From Bradyrhizobium sp. JYMT SZCCT0180 (lineage in GTDB: Bacteria; Pseudomonadota; Alphaproteobacteria; Rhizobiales; Xanthobacteraceae), in assembly GCF_018130165.1 (NCBI RefSeq), contig NZ_JAFCLZ010000005.1, forward strand, positions 62,001-126,000: a stretch of DNA of 64,000 nucleotides. The letters are read 5' to 3'. Below are positions 1-8,062 of the stretch, piece after piece; positions within the stretch are counted from its first letter, which is position 1, and each line of letters begins with the position of its first letter. A model generated the notes under the pieces. That model was not told the origin of the DNA and ran no database searches. It worked only from the letters and a program-made list of their open reading frames with translations. The translations under genes and the position numbers were made by a program.

Positions 1-105
1 CGCCGATAGCGGAGGCATGGCCGTCTGCGAGAGCGCCGCAGCCTGGCTCAAACATACCATTGCAAATGCAGACGTGCCCAACAGGGCCATTCGTGTCGCG
101 CGCAT
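1..105 (-). CDS. Exported protein, N-terminal fragment only (possible Mn-uptake component)
   Basis: The frame runs off the left edge, so only about 35 N-terminal residues are visible. They form a signal peptide: a basic start (MRATRM), a hydrophobic stretch (ALLGTSAFAMVCLS) and small residues (QAAALS) suited to cleavage. I chose the ATG at 105 because a GGGGA stands just upstream; an ATG at 123 in the same frame is the alternative. The gene diverges from mntR across an MntR-box-like palindrome, which suggests a manganese-regulated secreted or outer-membrane protein such as a porin or receptor. That role is inferred from position only; the family cannot be named from this fragment. Confidence 0.5.
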   Translation of the reverse strand, partial: MRATRMALLGTSAFAMVCLSQAAALSQTAMPPLSA

Positions 106-160
106 CTCGTCCCCAACCTTCATCGCGCTACAGGAACCGGTCCGGATAAGCTGCGACCTT

Positions 161-184
161 AAAACGTAGGTAAGGCTACATGTT
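161..184. promoter_or_regulatory. MntR-box-like inverted repeat
   Basis: The 24-nt stretch carries the inverted arms AACgTAG and CTAcaTGTT around a GTAAGG core. It resembles the E. coli MntR operator as I remember it. It lies between the divergent exported-protein gene and mntR, where it could control both. A second, looser inverted repeat built on GTTAA/TTAAC follows at about 182-201. Confidence 0.6.
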
Positions 185-336
185 AATGTTGCCCCGTTAA
201 CTGTCAAGACGCCGCGGCCGGTCGTCGCAAGCGCGCGCCGGCCTGTTGCGGAATCGCGACACGTCGCCAACTTGCAATGTGGTCGGCAGCACGCCATGGT
301 CTGCCTCCTCTCGATGGATTCGCCTGGAAAGGTGCC

Positions 337-813
337 GTGTTGCGCAAGCCCTCGACAGACCGGGCCAAATCGATGCAGCCGCTCCCCACGGAGCAAACGC
401 AGGCGCGCCGCTTTGGAAAAGCGCGGTCGGCGCGGTCGACCGCGGTTCTGGAAGATTATGTCGAACTGATCTCCGATCTGCTCGGCACGACCGGCGAGGC
501 GCGCCCGACCGACATCGCGCGCCGCCTCGGCGTGTCGCACCCGACGGCGATCGACACCATCGCGCGGTTGAAGCGGGAAGATCTTGTGACCGCGCGGCCC
601 TATCGCGGGGTGTTCCTGACCGAGAAGGGCGAGACCCTCGCCAAGCGTGTCCGCGCACGCCACCGGCTTGTGGTGGATGTCCTGCTGGCGCTGGGCGTCC
701 CGCAGGAAGCGGCAGAGGGCGATGCCGAGGGCATCGAGCATCACGTGTCGGATGTGACGCTGAAGGCGTTCGCCGAATTCCTGCGCGCCAACAAGGATCG
801 CCGCAAGGTGTGA
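337..813 (+). CDS. mntR: DtxR-family manganese-dependent transcriptional regulator MntR
   Basis: The 158-residue product is a metal-dependent repressor of manganese transport. The N-terminal winged helix (DYVELISDLL, then ARRLGVSHPTAIDTIARL) and the metal-binding/dimerisation region (AEGDAEGIEHHVSDVTLKAF) match E. coli MntR closely, including the paired His residues of the metal site. I chose the GTG at 337 because GGAAAGG lies 5 nt upstream and the resulting length matches the E. coli protein (about 155 residues). ATGs at 277 and 373 are in-frame alternatives. The MntR-box-like palindrome upstream suggests autoregulation and control of the divergent gene. Confidence 0.88.
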   Translation: MLRKPSTDRAKSMQPLPTEQTQARRFGKARSARSTAVLEDYVELISDLLGTTGEARPTDIARRLGVSHPTAIDTIARLKREDLVTARPYRGVFLTEKGETLAKRVRARHRLVVDVLLALGVPQEAAEGDAEGIEHHVSDVTLKAFAEFLRANKDRRKV

Positions 814-835
814 GGGCGCGACGGCCCCGGCCGTC

Positions 836-2257
836 CTACCCGTTGCGGCTGGACTTGCGCTCGGCGGATTTACGCTCACCGGTGACGGCGTTTTCCGCCG
901 CCCTGCTCATCAGCGACGCGTAATCATGGCCGAACAGGACTTCGCAGAAGCGGATCGCCGCCTTGGCCTGCATCTGCCGGTAGGCGCGCGCCTTGGTGTC
1001 GCCACCGCGCAGCGCCTGCACCAGCGCCTCGGTCGAGTGCTCGACATAATGCTGCAGGTCGGAATAGGTCCGCAACGTGACCTCGTTGATCGCAAGTTCG
1101 CTGGCATAGGTGCGGCAAACCGCGACGAAATCGATCAGGGCCGCGGTTTCCTCGACGTCCGTGGCGTCGATCTTGGGAGCCGACGAAATGTCCTTGTCGG
1201 CGCGCTGGCGCAGGATGCGCCGGACCCGGCCGGGCACGCTGTCGATTTCCGACTGCAGCGAATTGGAAATGTCGGCGCGGATCGAGGTCAGCTGCTTGCC
1301 CCACGTGGAATCGTTGCGCAGGTCGAGTTCGGTGCGCAGGCCGCGTACGCCGTCATGCAGCGTCTTCAGCTGTTCGCTGACATTGTCGAACTGGCCGCGC
1401 CTGATGTCGGTGCGCAGGCAGGCCGCGAGAAAGGACAGATCGTGCAGCGCGAGCGTGACGGCGATGCCGTATGGCGTCGCGGCGACACGAATTTCATCGT
1501 CGGAAGCCGCCATCTTGATCGCGAGGCGGATGATCTGCCACGGCGCCGCCAGCCGCTGCATGATCAGCGACAGCGCGAACGGCAGCAATTGCGGCGTCTG
1601 CAGCGAGGGAACATTGAGCGCCGAGGTCACCGACGCGACCTGGGATTCCGACAACCCCCGCAACTGGCTGGCAAGCCGGCTGCCCAGCGTGTCCATCGCC
1701 TCACGGGCGCGCAAAACCGACCCGATCGACAGGAAGTCCTCGACGACGTTGGGCGGGCCGATACGCGCGAGCGAACGCTGCCTGTCGTCGCCCTGCACCG
1801 GCGCCGCGACCTTGGCGATCGCATCCGCGGCGGCAAGCTGAAATTTGCGCGTCTCGGATTCCAGTCCCGCGGTCGAACCGCTCTGCCTGATCTCGGCCAG
1901 TGCGGCTTCGAAGGCCCGCGCCTGCTCCGGCGCGCCGTCCCGGGCCAGCCATTGCCAGACCGGCAGCAGCGAGGTGCGGCGGATCTGGCCCTGCCGCATC
2001 GGAAAATTGCTTTCGACCAGAAACGGCTCGATGGGGCGAAACAGCAGCCGCGCCGGATCGTCGGTCCGCGGCCGCACTTCTTCGTCTTCCTCGGTGCCGC
2101 GCACCACCTTGCGCAGTTGCTCGAGCACGAGGGTGGCGACCGCGACTTCCTCACCGCGCTCGATCGCGCGCTCGAACGAGCGCATCAGCAGCGCCTGCGC
2201 CTGAGGCGGGAGCTGGGCGAGATAGTCCCTCAGCCGCTCGGTCGATGTCTGGCTCAT
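836..2257 (-). CDS. Conserved protein of unknown function, 473 aa
   Basis: I do not recognise a named domain. The protein is soluble and mainly alpha-helical by composition, with many Ala/Leu/Arg/Glu residues, no signal peptide, an acidic patch near residue 55 (GTEEDEEV) and a basic C-terminal tail (GERKSAERKSSRNG). The start at 2257 (MSQTSTERL) is preferred because the 20 residues upstream are His/Arg-rich and look non-coding. An ATG at 2317 is also in frame; neither has a clear Shine-Dalgarno. It is transcribed in the same direction as the two-component pair but separated from the kinase by about 150 nt. A near-match to a CtrA box (TTAA-N7-TTTA, 2331-2345) lies upstream. Confidence 0.7.
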   Translation of the reverse strand: MSQTSTERLRDYLAQLPPQAQALLMRSFERAIERGEEVAVATLVLEQLRKVVRGTEEDEEVRPRTDDPARLLFRPIEPFLVESNFPMRQGQIRRTSLLPVWQWLARDGAPEQARAFEAALAEIRQSGSTAGLESETRKFQLAAADAIAKVAAPVQGDDRQRSLARIGPPNVVEDFLSIGSVLRAREAMDTLGSRLASQLRGLSESQVASVTSALNVPSLQTPQLLPFALSLIMQRLAAPWQIIRLAIKMAASDDEIRVAATPYGIAVTLALHDLSFLAACLRTDIRRGQFDNVSEQLKTLHDGVRGLRTELDLRNDSTWGKQLTSIRADISNSLQSEIDSVPGRVRRILRQRADKDISSAPKIDATDVEETAALIDFVAVCRTYASELAINEVTLRTYSDLQHYVEHSTEALVQALRGGDTKARAYRQMQAKAAIRFCEVLFGHDYASLMSRAAENAVTGERKSAERKSSRNG

Positions 2258-2406
2258 GCGCCCGGTGTGGATATGCGTGTGTCGTCCGGACGGCAAAGCG
2301 CGTCCAACCGCCATCATAAAAGTGTGCGCGTTAAGAAGTCGTTTAGGAATGATGAAATCCAGGGCGGCACGCCGCTCCCCCGACCGGATTCAATCGCTTT
2401 TCGCGC

Positions 2407-3783
2407 TCAAACCCCCGGCAGCACCAGCTCGGCCCGCAACCCGCCGATCGGGGCATCGCCGAGCGCAAGGCTGCCGCCATAGAGGGCGGCCAGATCGACC
2501 ACGATCGAGAGCCCGAGGCCGGAGCCCGGCTTGGATTCGTCCAGCCGCTGTCCGCGCCGCGAGACCTGCGCGCGCTCGTCGGCCGACAGTCCGCGGCCGT
2601 CATCATCGACGATGATCCGCAGCCGCGGCCCGGCGCTGGGCTCCTTCGCCGGCTCCACCAGCACCTCGATCAGGACCTGGGTGGCGGCCCATTTGCAGGC
2701 GTTGTCGACCAAATTGCCCGCCATCTCCTCGAGGTCCTGGCGTTCGCCGCGAAACTTCGCGTTGGAATCGGCCTTCAGCTCGATCGCGATGGCGCGATCG
2801 CGGTGGATCTTTTCCATGGTCCGCCGCAACGCCTCGATCGCGGGCGCGACCTCGGTAACGGTGCCGACCACGGTAACGCGCGCGGCGATGCGTGCGCGCT
2901 CCAGATGATGCGCCACCTGATCGCGCATCACGTCGGCCTGCTCCAGCACCTTGCTGGCAAAGGCATCGACAGGGTGCGCGGCGGCCTCGTTGACGATCAC
3001 GGAGAGCGGCGTCTTGATGGCGTGGGCGAGATTGCCGACATGGGTGCGGGCGCGCTCGACGATTTCCCGGTTGGCGTCGATCAGCGCATTGGTCTCGCGC
3101 GCCAGCGGCGCGATCTCGACCGGAAACTCGCCCTCCAGCCGTTCGGCACGGCCGGAGCGGATATCGGCGATCGATTCGGAAATGCGCTTGAGCGGCGCAA
3201 GCCCGAAGCGGACCTGGAAGATCGTGGTCAGCAGCAGCACGATGCCGAGCGCCGCGAAGGTGCCGCCGAGGTAATAGTCGAAGCTGCGCGTCTCGTCGAA
3301 GATCTCGCCGGCATCGCCGGCGACGCCGATCAGGAACTTGCCGTCCGCGCCGAGGTCGACCGGCCGCTCCACCATCCGCAGAGTCTGTCCCTCGGGGCCG
3401 TCGACATAGCCGAGACGGATGCCGGCCGCGGTCAGTTCGGCGCCGTGCTCCTCGAGTTTCGGCAGCTTCTTGTCCCACAGCGAACGCGACACCCGCGCTT
3501 CGGGCTTGTCACCGTCGGTGCGCACGACTTGCCAGTACCAGCCCGACAGCGGCAGCTCGAACAACGGCTCGCCAAGCGACTGGAACGGGTGGTCGGGCGG
3601 CTCGTCCGGGGTTGCGACCTCGGCGATCAGGGTGCGCAGATAAAGATTGAGGCGGCGGTCGAAAGCGCGCTCGGTGGCATCGCGATAGACCGACGACAGC
3701 ACGAACCCGGTGATGACAAGGATCACCACCACCCACGCGGTCGCCGACAGGAACAACCGTGTGGCGAGCGAGGAGCCGCGCAT
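2407..3783 (-). CDS. Membrane sensor histidine kinase (FeuQ/PhoQ-like)
   Basis: This is a 458-residue inner-membrane sensor kinase. One membrane helix lies at about residues 10-30, a periplasmic sensor at about 31-170, and a second helix near 175-195 (TFAALGIVLLLTTIF) is followed by a HAMP-like linker. The HisKA phosphoacceptor is His254 in AHAIKTPLSV. The ATPase region has the N box (NLVDNACKWA), G1 (DDDGRGLS) and G2 (GSGLGLSIV). The cognate regulator is encoded just upstream on the same strand, with about 105 nt between the genes that hold a repeat-like sequence. The pair resembles PhoP/PhoQ and, by recollection, rhizobial FeuP/FeuQ, which controls cyclic glucan export. The signal is not readable from the sequence. 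Confidence 0.85.
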   Translation of the reverse strand: MRGSSLATRLFLSATAWVVVILVITGFVLSSVYRDATERAFDRRLNLYLRTLIAEVATPDEPPDHPFQSLGEPLFELPLSGWYWQVVRTDGDKPEARVSRSLWDKKLPKLEEHGAELTAAGIRLGYVDGPEGQTLRMVERPVDLGADGKFLIGVAGDAGEIFDETRSFDYYLGGTFAALGIVLLLTTIFQVRFGLAPLKRISESIADIRSGRAERLEGEFPVEIAPLARETNALIDANREIVERARTHVGNLAHAIKTPLSVIVNEAAAHPVDAFASKVLEQADVMRDQVAHHLERARIAARVTVVGTVTEVAPAIEALRRTMEKIHRDRAIAIELKADSNAKFRGERQDLEEMAGNLVDNACKWAATQVLIEVLVEPAKEPSAGPRLRIIVDDDGRGLSADERAQVSRRGQRLDESKPGSGLGLSIVVDLAALYGGSLALGDAPIGGLRAELVLPGV

Positions 3784-3786
3784 CAG

Positions 3787-3843
3787 GACGCGATCCGGAA
3801 AAGTGGCGGCCGGTTTTCAGACAAAAACATGCTCAAACAAAGA
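3787..3843. repeat. Dispersed intergenic repeat, single copy here
   Basis: The stretch containing GATCCGGAAAAGTGG and, further on, ACATGCTCAAACAA resembles a short intergenic repeat that I remember from Bradyrhizobium and Rhodopseudomonas genomes. No second copy was noticed in this window, so the assignment rests on memory. It separates the response regulator gene from the kinase gene. Confidence 0.4.
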
Positions 3844-3888
3844 AGTAAGCGTGTTGCTTCGTCAACGCCTTTAATCAGGGGCCGGCAG

Positions 3889-4560
3889 TCACGCGCCCGG
3901 GGCCGGCGGCGTCAGGAGATAGCCGAGCCCGCGCACGGTCTGGATGATATCGACGTCGAGCTTCTTGCGGATACGGCCGACGAACACTTCGATGGTGTTG
4001 GAATCGCGGTCAAAATCCTGGTCATAGAGATGTTCGACCAGTTCGGTGCGCGACACCACGCGCCCGGTATGATGCATGAGATAGGCGAGCAAGCGGTATT
4101 CATGCGACGTCATCTTGATCGGATTGCCGGATACGCTGACCCGGCCGGTGCGGGTGTCCAGCGAAACCGGGCCGCAGGTCAGTTCCGACTGGGCGTGACC
4201 GGTCGAACGGCGCAGCAGCGCGCGGATCCGCGCTAGGACTTCTTCGAGGTGAAAGGGCTTTGCGACATAGTCGTCGGCGCCGGCGTCGAAGCCCTGCACC
4301 TTGTCGCTCCAGCGGTCGCGGGCGGTGAGGATCAACACCGGCATCGCCCGTCCGTTGCGGCGCCAGGACTCCAGCACCGAGATGCCGTCCATCTTCGGCA
4401 GGCCGATGTCGAGAACGACGGCGTCATAGGGTTCGCTGTCACCGAGGTAATGCCCCTCCTCGCCGTCGAACGCGCGATCGACCACATATCCGGCATCCGT
4501 CAGCGCCGTCGTCAGCTGACGGTTGAGATCGGGGTCATCCTCGACGACAAGCAGGCGCAC
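3889..4560 (-). CDS. OmpR/PhoB-family response regulator (FeuP/PhoP-like)
   Basis: The 223-residue product has a receiver domain (acidic pocket VVEDD, phospho-acceptor Asp51 in VLDIGLPKMDG, LTARD, and the Lys in YVAKPF). It is followed by an OmpR-type winged-helix DNA-binding domain ending in IQTVRGLGYLL. The start is the GTG at 4560, which has GGAGG 5 nt upstream; this gives the usual VRLLVVEDD opening, whereas a TTG at 4572 would overlap the Shine-Dalgarno. It is followed by the sensor kinase gene, so the two form a canonical pair. The wording of the DNA-binding domain (RTELVEHLYDQDFDRDSN) is typical of rhizobial FeuP/PhoP homologues. Confidence 0.88.
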   Translation of the reverse strand: MRLLVVEDDPDLNRQLTTALTDAGYVVDRAFDGEEGHYLGDSEPYDAVVLDIGLPKMDGISVLESWRRNGRAMPVLILTARDRWSDKVQGFDAGADDYVAKPFHLEEVLARIRALLRRSTGHAQSELTCGPVSLDTRTGRVSVSGNPIKMTSHEYRLLAYLMHHTGRVVSRTELVEHLYDQDFDRDSNTIEVFVGRIRKKLDVDIIQTVRGLGYLLTPPAPGA

Positions 4561-4700
4561 GCTGGCCTCCAATGGTGTGCTTCACAAAACCTGCCACAAG
4601 ATGAGGCTCACCGGCGTGAACGGCCAATGAACGGGGCACTTGGCGCCAGGTTACTTTTTTGTCATGGGGGCCCGCTACGGCGCGGCGGTCCGTCGCAGGC

Positions 4701-4754
4701 GCACGCGTTCGCTTCACGCGCACCGGTGTCCACTTCGCTTGAAAACGCTCTAGC
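4701..4754 (-). repeat. Dispersed repeat family A, partial copy
   Basis: The minus-strand reading begins CTAGAGCGTTTTCAAGCGAAGTGG and then CACCGGTGCGCGTGAAG. The same core occurs at 16824-16911 and, on the minus strand, at 37019-37110. This copy lacks the hairpin half that the other two carry. Confidence 0.8.
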
Positions 4755-4791
4755 ATGCCGAATCGGCCGCCCAAAGCGCCCAAAAGCGCGG

Positions 4792-5460
4792 CTAACGACC
4801 ATCTGCCCCGCGGACCACGATCAAATCGACCGGGCCGCCCGGCCGGCCATCGTCGAACACGCCAACCGTCAGCCGCCCGGTTTTCCAGGCGGCGGTGTCG
4901 AGATTGGTGCGGCCCTCGAATAACAGTGGGCCTTCTGGATCATTGTCGTGGCCGTGCACGACGTGGAGCTCGCCGAACCCGCTCGGATCGTCCTTCGGGT
5001 AGCGTTTCCATAACAGGGTTTTTTCGCTCTGTTCCTCCAGCGGCGTCCCTGCCTCGACGCCCGCGTGCACATAGAGGCGGTGCGCATCGACATACACCAG
5101 CCGCAATTGATCGAGCCACGCGATATGGGCCTGCGGTACCGCGGCGGGATCGCCGCCATAGGACGCCAGCGCCGTGTCGCCGCCCCGCTCCAGCCAAAAA
5201 GCCCGCTTCGCCGGATCGCGCAGCCCTTCGACCATCATCGCGTCGTGATTGCCCTTCAGCGCAACAAAACGCCAGCCGCCGCCAAAGCCTGGCAGCAGCC
5301 GCTCGATCACCTGCCTCGTCTGCGGGCCCTTGTTGACGTAGTCGCCGATGGTGACAATGACGCCGGTTTTGCCGGACGCATGTGCGTCGATCTCCAGGAG
5401 CGCGCGGCTCAGCAGATCATCACGGCCGTGAATATCCGGAATGACGTAGGTGAAGCTCAT
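4792..5460 (-). CDS. PPP-family metallophosphatase (serine/threonine phosphatase-like)
   Basis: The 222-residue product hydrolyses phosphomonoesters at a two-metal centre. The motifs in order are PDIHGRDD (D-x-H-G) near residue 8, GDYVNKGP near 40, and LKGNHDAM near 70; later His residues (YVHAGVEAG, VVHGHDND) complete the metal site. It is close in size to bacteriophage lambda and bacterial PrpA/PrpB-type phosphatases. The second motif is unusual: canonical GDxxDRG is replaced by GDYVNKG, changing the Asp and Arg of that signature. The start at 5460 (MSFTYVIPD) places the first motif at the usual position; an ATG at 5472 is also possible. It appears to be monocistronic. Confidence 0.82.
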   Translation of the reverse strand: MSFTYVIPDIHGRDDLLSRALLEIDAHASGKTGVIVTIGDYVNKGPQTRQVIERLLPGFGGGWRFVALKGNHDAMMVEGLRDPAKRAFWLERGGDTALASYGGDPAAVPQAHIAWLDQLRLVYVDAHRLYVHAGVEAGTPLEEQSEKTLLWKRYPKDDPSGFGELHVVHGHDNDPEGPLLFEGRTNLDTAAWKTGRLTVGVFDDGRPGGPVDLIVVRGADGR

Positions 5461-5571
5461 CCGCGTGCGCATTCCGGCTAGGGACGCCACGGTGCTATTG
5501 CAACCGCACGCCACCGGCAACCGGCGTGCATTGTCCGACCGGGCTGCCGGCGACTGTCATTTGTACCGTCC

Positions 5572-5724
5572 CTACGTCCGGAAAAACACGAACCAGACCA
5601 CGCCCAGGATCAGGATCGCCAGTCCAGTCGAGACGGTCAGGAGCGCCAGCACCGACGGGCCGGGTTCGGCCTGACGCGCCTCGGTCGGGGTTTCGATAAT
5701 CTGGCCATGTCGACGCGTTGCCAT
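5572..5724 (-). CDS. Small single-span membrane protein, 50 aa
   Basis: This short gene encodes MATRRHGQIIETPTEARQ, then a linker, one hydrophobic helix (about residues 25-48, VLALLTVSTGLAILILGVV) and a WFVFFRT end. The ATG at 5724 has GAGG 6 nt upstream. The basic N-terminus and short C-terminal tail suggest an N-in orientation in the inner membrane. The function is unknown. It lies between the phosphatase and ku; its coding character rests on the start signal, the clean transmembrane helix and the absence of a competing gene. Confidence 0.6.
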   Translation of the reverse strand: MATRRHGQIIETPTEARQAEPGPSVLALLTVSTGLAILILGVVWFVFFRT

Positions 5725-5992
5725 GGGGGACCTCATTTGCGTAAGTGCCTGTAATGCCAGCTATTGCTTCGACACCACCTGTCAAAAGCAACGCATGATG
5801 ACAAATGATGTTCCGGGGTCCTGCACCCGGCATTTCTGCGGGCAGGTCGTCCAAAAGGTCGCAGCCGAACGCCGGAACATATCGCTCGGTCTCGGTTAAC
5901 GCCGTTGGCAGATTCCCTTCCCCGCCGTGTTTGAAACCGGGTCTGCCGATGGTATTCTTGACGGTCGTCTGTTGCGTCCTCGGAGTTTTCCC

Positions 5993-6994
5993 ATGGCCCC
6001 CCGCGCCAACTGGAAAGGCTTTTTGCGCCTTTCGCTCGTGACCTGCCCGGTCGCCCTGTATCCGGCGACCTCGGATACCGAGAAGGTCTCGTTCAACCAG
6101 ATCAACCGCAAGACCGGCCATCGCATCAAATATGCCAAGGTCGATGCCGACACCGGCGAGGAAGTCGCCAACGAAGACATCATGAAGGGCTACAAGGTCG
6201 ACACCGACACCTACATCGAGGTGACGAAGGACGAGCTTGACGATCTCGCGCTGGAATCGACCCGCACCATCGAGATCGACGAGTTCGTGCCGCGAGCGGA
6301 TATCGACAGCCGCTACGTGATCCGTCCCTATTATCTCGTGCCGGACGGCAAGGTCGGTCACGACGCGTTTGCGGTGATCCGCGAAACCATCCGCAGCATG
6401 GACAAGGTCGCGATCGGCCGCGTGGTGCTGACCAACCGTGAACACATCATCGCACTGGAGCCGCTCGACAACGGCCTGATGGGAACCCTGCTGCGCTACC
6501 CCTATGAGGTCCGCAGCGAGAAGGAATATTTCGACGACATCCAGGACGTGAAGATCACCAAGGACATGCTGGATCTGGCCAAGCATATCGTGGAGCAGAA
6601 ATCCGGCTCGTTCGAACCCGAGCAGTTCGAGGATCGCTACGAAACTGCGCTGATCGACCTGATCAATCAGAAGCGCAATGGCGTGAAGACCACGGCGAAG
6701 GCGCCTGCGAAATCCGGCGGCAACGTCATCAACCTGATGGACGCGCTGAAACGCAGCCTCGCCAACGAGAAGCAAGCCGCCCCCGCCGCCGGCAAGGAAG
6801 CAGCCAAGGAAACGGCCAAGGAAACGGCCAAGGCCAAGGGCAAGAAGCCGCGCAAGGCAGCCGCCGGCCAGCGCGAAATGCTGCTGCCGATCTCAGGCAG
6901 CGGCAAGCGCGCAGCCAAGGAGGCGGTCAAGGAAGCGCCGAAGAAAGCCGAGAAGCCGGCGCGCACCTCCGCGCGCACCAGGAAGGCCGGCTGA
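5993..6994 (+). CDS. ku: Ku DNA-end-binding protein of non-homologous end joining
   Basis: The 333-residue product is a bacterial Ku protein, which binds double-strand DNA ends and recruits the ligase LigD. The Ku core spans about residues 5-235 (RANWKGFLRLSLVTCPVAL at the start, then YYLVPDGKVGHDAFAVIRE and VLTNREHI). The tail after residue 250 is rich in Lys, Ala and Glu, with a short AKET repeat, as in the lysine-rich extended tails of many proteobacterial Ku proteins. The start at 5993 matches the family N-terminus; GGAG lies 7 nt upstream. No ligD is present in the window, so the partner must be encoded elsewhere. Confidence 0.95.
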   Translation: MAPRANWKGFLRLSLVTCPVALYPATSDTEKVSFNQINRKTGHRIKYAKVDADTGEEVANEDIMKGYKVDTDTYIEVTKDELDDLALESTRTIEIDEFVPRADIDSRYVIRPYYLVPDGKVGHDAFAVIRETIRSMDKVAIGRVVLTNREHIIALEPLDNGLMGTLLRYPYEVRSEKEYFDDIQDVKITKDMLDLAKHIVEQKSGSFEPEQFEDRYETALIDLINQKRNGVKTTAKAPAKSGGNVINLMDALKRSLANEKQAAPAAGKEAAKETAKETAKAKGKKPRKAAAGQREMLLPISGSGKRAAKEAVKEAPKKAEKPARTSARTRKAG

Positions 6995-7023
6995 TCGCGC
7001 AGACATTCGGCCGATAGCGCGCG

Positions 7024-7260
7024 ATGCCATGGTCGACGCCGTTCGATGAGCCGATCGCCCTGCGCAGCGGCAGCAAGCTCACGACGCTGCAGCACGCCGC
7101 CGACTACGTCATGAAACTGCCAAAGGCCGAACAAGACGAAGTGCGCTGGCAAACCGCGGTCGAGAATTTGATCAGGGCTGCGGAGACCGGCGGCGGCTGG
7201 CTGATGTTCGCGCGGATCGCAATGATGCAGGCGCTATATACGGATGAAAACAACCGGTAA
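7024..7260 (+). CDS. Conserved small protein of unknown function, 78 aa
   Basis: This soluble protein starts MPWSTPFDEPIALRSG and then reads as two helical segments (TTLQHAADYVMKLPKAEQDE and WQTAVENLIRAAETGG). There is no signal peptide or membrane segment. It follows ku by 29 nt on the same strand and could be cotranscribed with it. I do not recognise the family. Confidence 0.6.
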   Translation: MPWSTPFDEPIALRSGSKLTTLQHAADYVMKLPKAEQDEVRWQTAVENLIRAAETGGGWLMFARIAMMQALYTDENNR

Positions 7261-7274
7261 CGCGGTCTGTGGCG

Positions 7275-7487
7275 TTAGTCCCCGCCGCCGTCACCATCTC
7301 CTCCGCCAAAATCAAATCCGTCGATGCCGTCGCCGGCTGGTCGATTGCGGAACATCAGATCCGTGAGCAGGGCTAGAACCAGCATGGCGGCGAATACGCG
7401 CCATGGGTGTTGCAGGCTGTAGGCGATGACCTGCCGGCCGAAGCTGGCGATCGGTGGACCCCAGGTCCCGAACAGCAGCTCTTGCAT
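7275..7487 (-). CDS. Small membrane protein with Gly/Asp-rich tail, 70 aa
   Basis: One membrane helix (about residues 30-47, WRVFAAMLVLALLTDLMF) is followed by a tail made almost entirely of Gly and Asp (GFDFGGGDGDGGGD). It lies 21 nt downstream of the Flp pilin gene on the same strand, so the two are probably one transcript. The function is unknown, and a role in pilus assembly would be a guess from position. Confidence 0.55.
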   Translation of the reverse strand: MQELLFGTWGPPIASFGRQVIAYSLQHPWRVFAAMLVLALLTDLMFRNRPAGDGIDGFDFGGGDGDGGGD

Positions 7488-7508
7488 AGCGCCCGCTGCC
7501 GGTCGGTC

Positions 7509-7673
7509 CTATTTGAGCGATGTGCTGACGGTGCCAAACTTGGTGCTGAGTGCACCGCCGACGCCGTTGACGGCACCGACGATCACGATGCTGATTCCCA
7601 TCGCAATGAGGCAATACTCGATCGCGGTCGCGCCGGACTGATCCTGGAAAAAACTCTTCAACAATCGACGCAT
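7509..7673 (-). CDS. Flp/Fap-type pilin component
   Basis: The 54-residue product has a short basic leader (MRRLLKSFFQDQ) followed by SGATAIEYCLIAMGISIVIV. This is the signature of Flp pilins, which are cleaved before the hydrophobic helix and carry the conserved Glu-Tyr pair. The ATG at 7673 has GGAG 7 nt upstream. No tad/cpa assembly genes are nearby, so this is an orphan pilin gene, which is common in Bradyrhizobium. The next gene downstream is a small membrane protein. Confidence 0.85.
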   Translation of the reverse strand: MRRLLKSFFQDQSGATAIEYCLIAMGISIVIVGAVNGVGGALSTKFGTVSTSLK

Positions 7674-7891
7674 GAAAAACTCCTGTCGACGCCGCCGGAA
7701 TTCTTCCCGCGCCACGGTCCCAAATGGAACCCTAGATTGGAATGATTGACGGCGTTTTGACGAACAGGATGAACGACTTATTAAGCCGGAGCCACGACTA
7801 CACCGGTATTCCTACGGTACCAAAAATTTACTCTGAATTGTCCAACGCCCAACCATGGTCGGCGGATCGGCGTATCCCGGAGCGAGCGCAC

Positions 7892-8062
7892 ATGTCCACG
7901 CAGAAGCGTGAACCAGGAAAAAACTACATCGGCCTCTTGAACGATGAGTTGGAAGAGCAGCGCACCGCCGAGGTGCGATCCGGCAACGATCGCCGTCTGA
8001 CGGCGTATGTCCTCGGCCTGATGGCGGCGATGTTCAACCATCGCCGCAACGAGGCGAGATAG
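7892..8062 (+). CDS. Small protein of unknown function, 56 aa
   Basis: The product begins MSTQKREPGKNYIGLLNDEL, is strongly charged, and has one moderately hydrophobic stretch (LTAYVLGLMAAMF). The ATG at 7892 has GGAG 8 nt upstream. The frame stays open upstream to 7742, but that part looks unlike a protein. I do not recognise it. Confidence 0.4.
   Translation: MSTQKREPGKNYIGLLNDELEEQRTAEVRSGNDRRLTAYVLGLMAAMFNHRRNEAR

Noticed and set aside
2331..2345. CtrA-like site TTAA-N7-TTTA upstream of the 473-residue unknown gene
   Set aside because: One mismatch and only one site; noted with the gene but not called as a regulatory feature.
926..2482. 518-codon plus-strand frame opposite the 473-residue unknown protein
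   Set aside because: Both strands are open here. The minus-strand product has balanced composition and long helices, while the plus-strand product is Arg/His/Gly-rich and crosses into the kinase gene.
7726..7758. Possible EcfG general-stress promoter (GGAAC ... CGTTTT)
   Set aside because: The two boxes are 22 nt apart, longer than the 18-19 nt spacing of the consensus.
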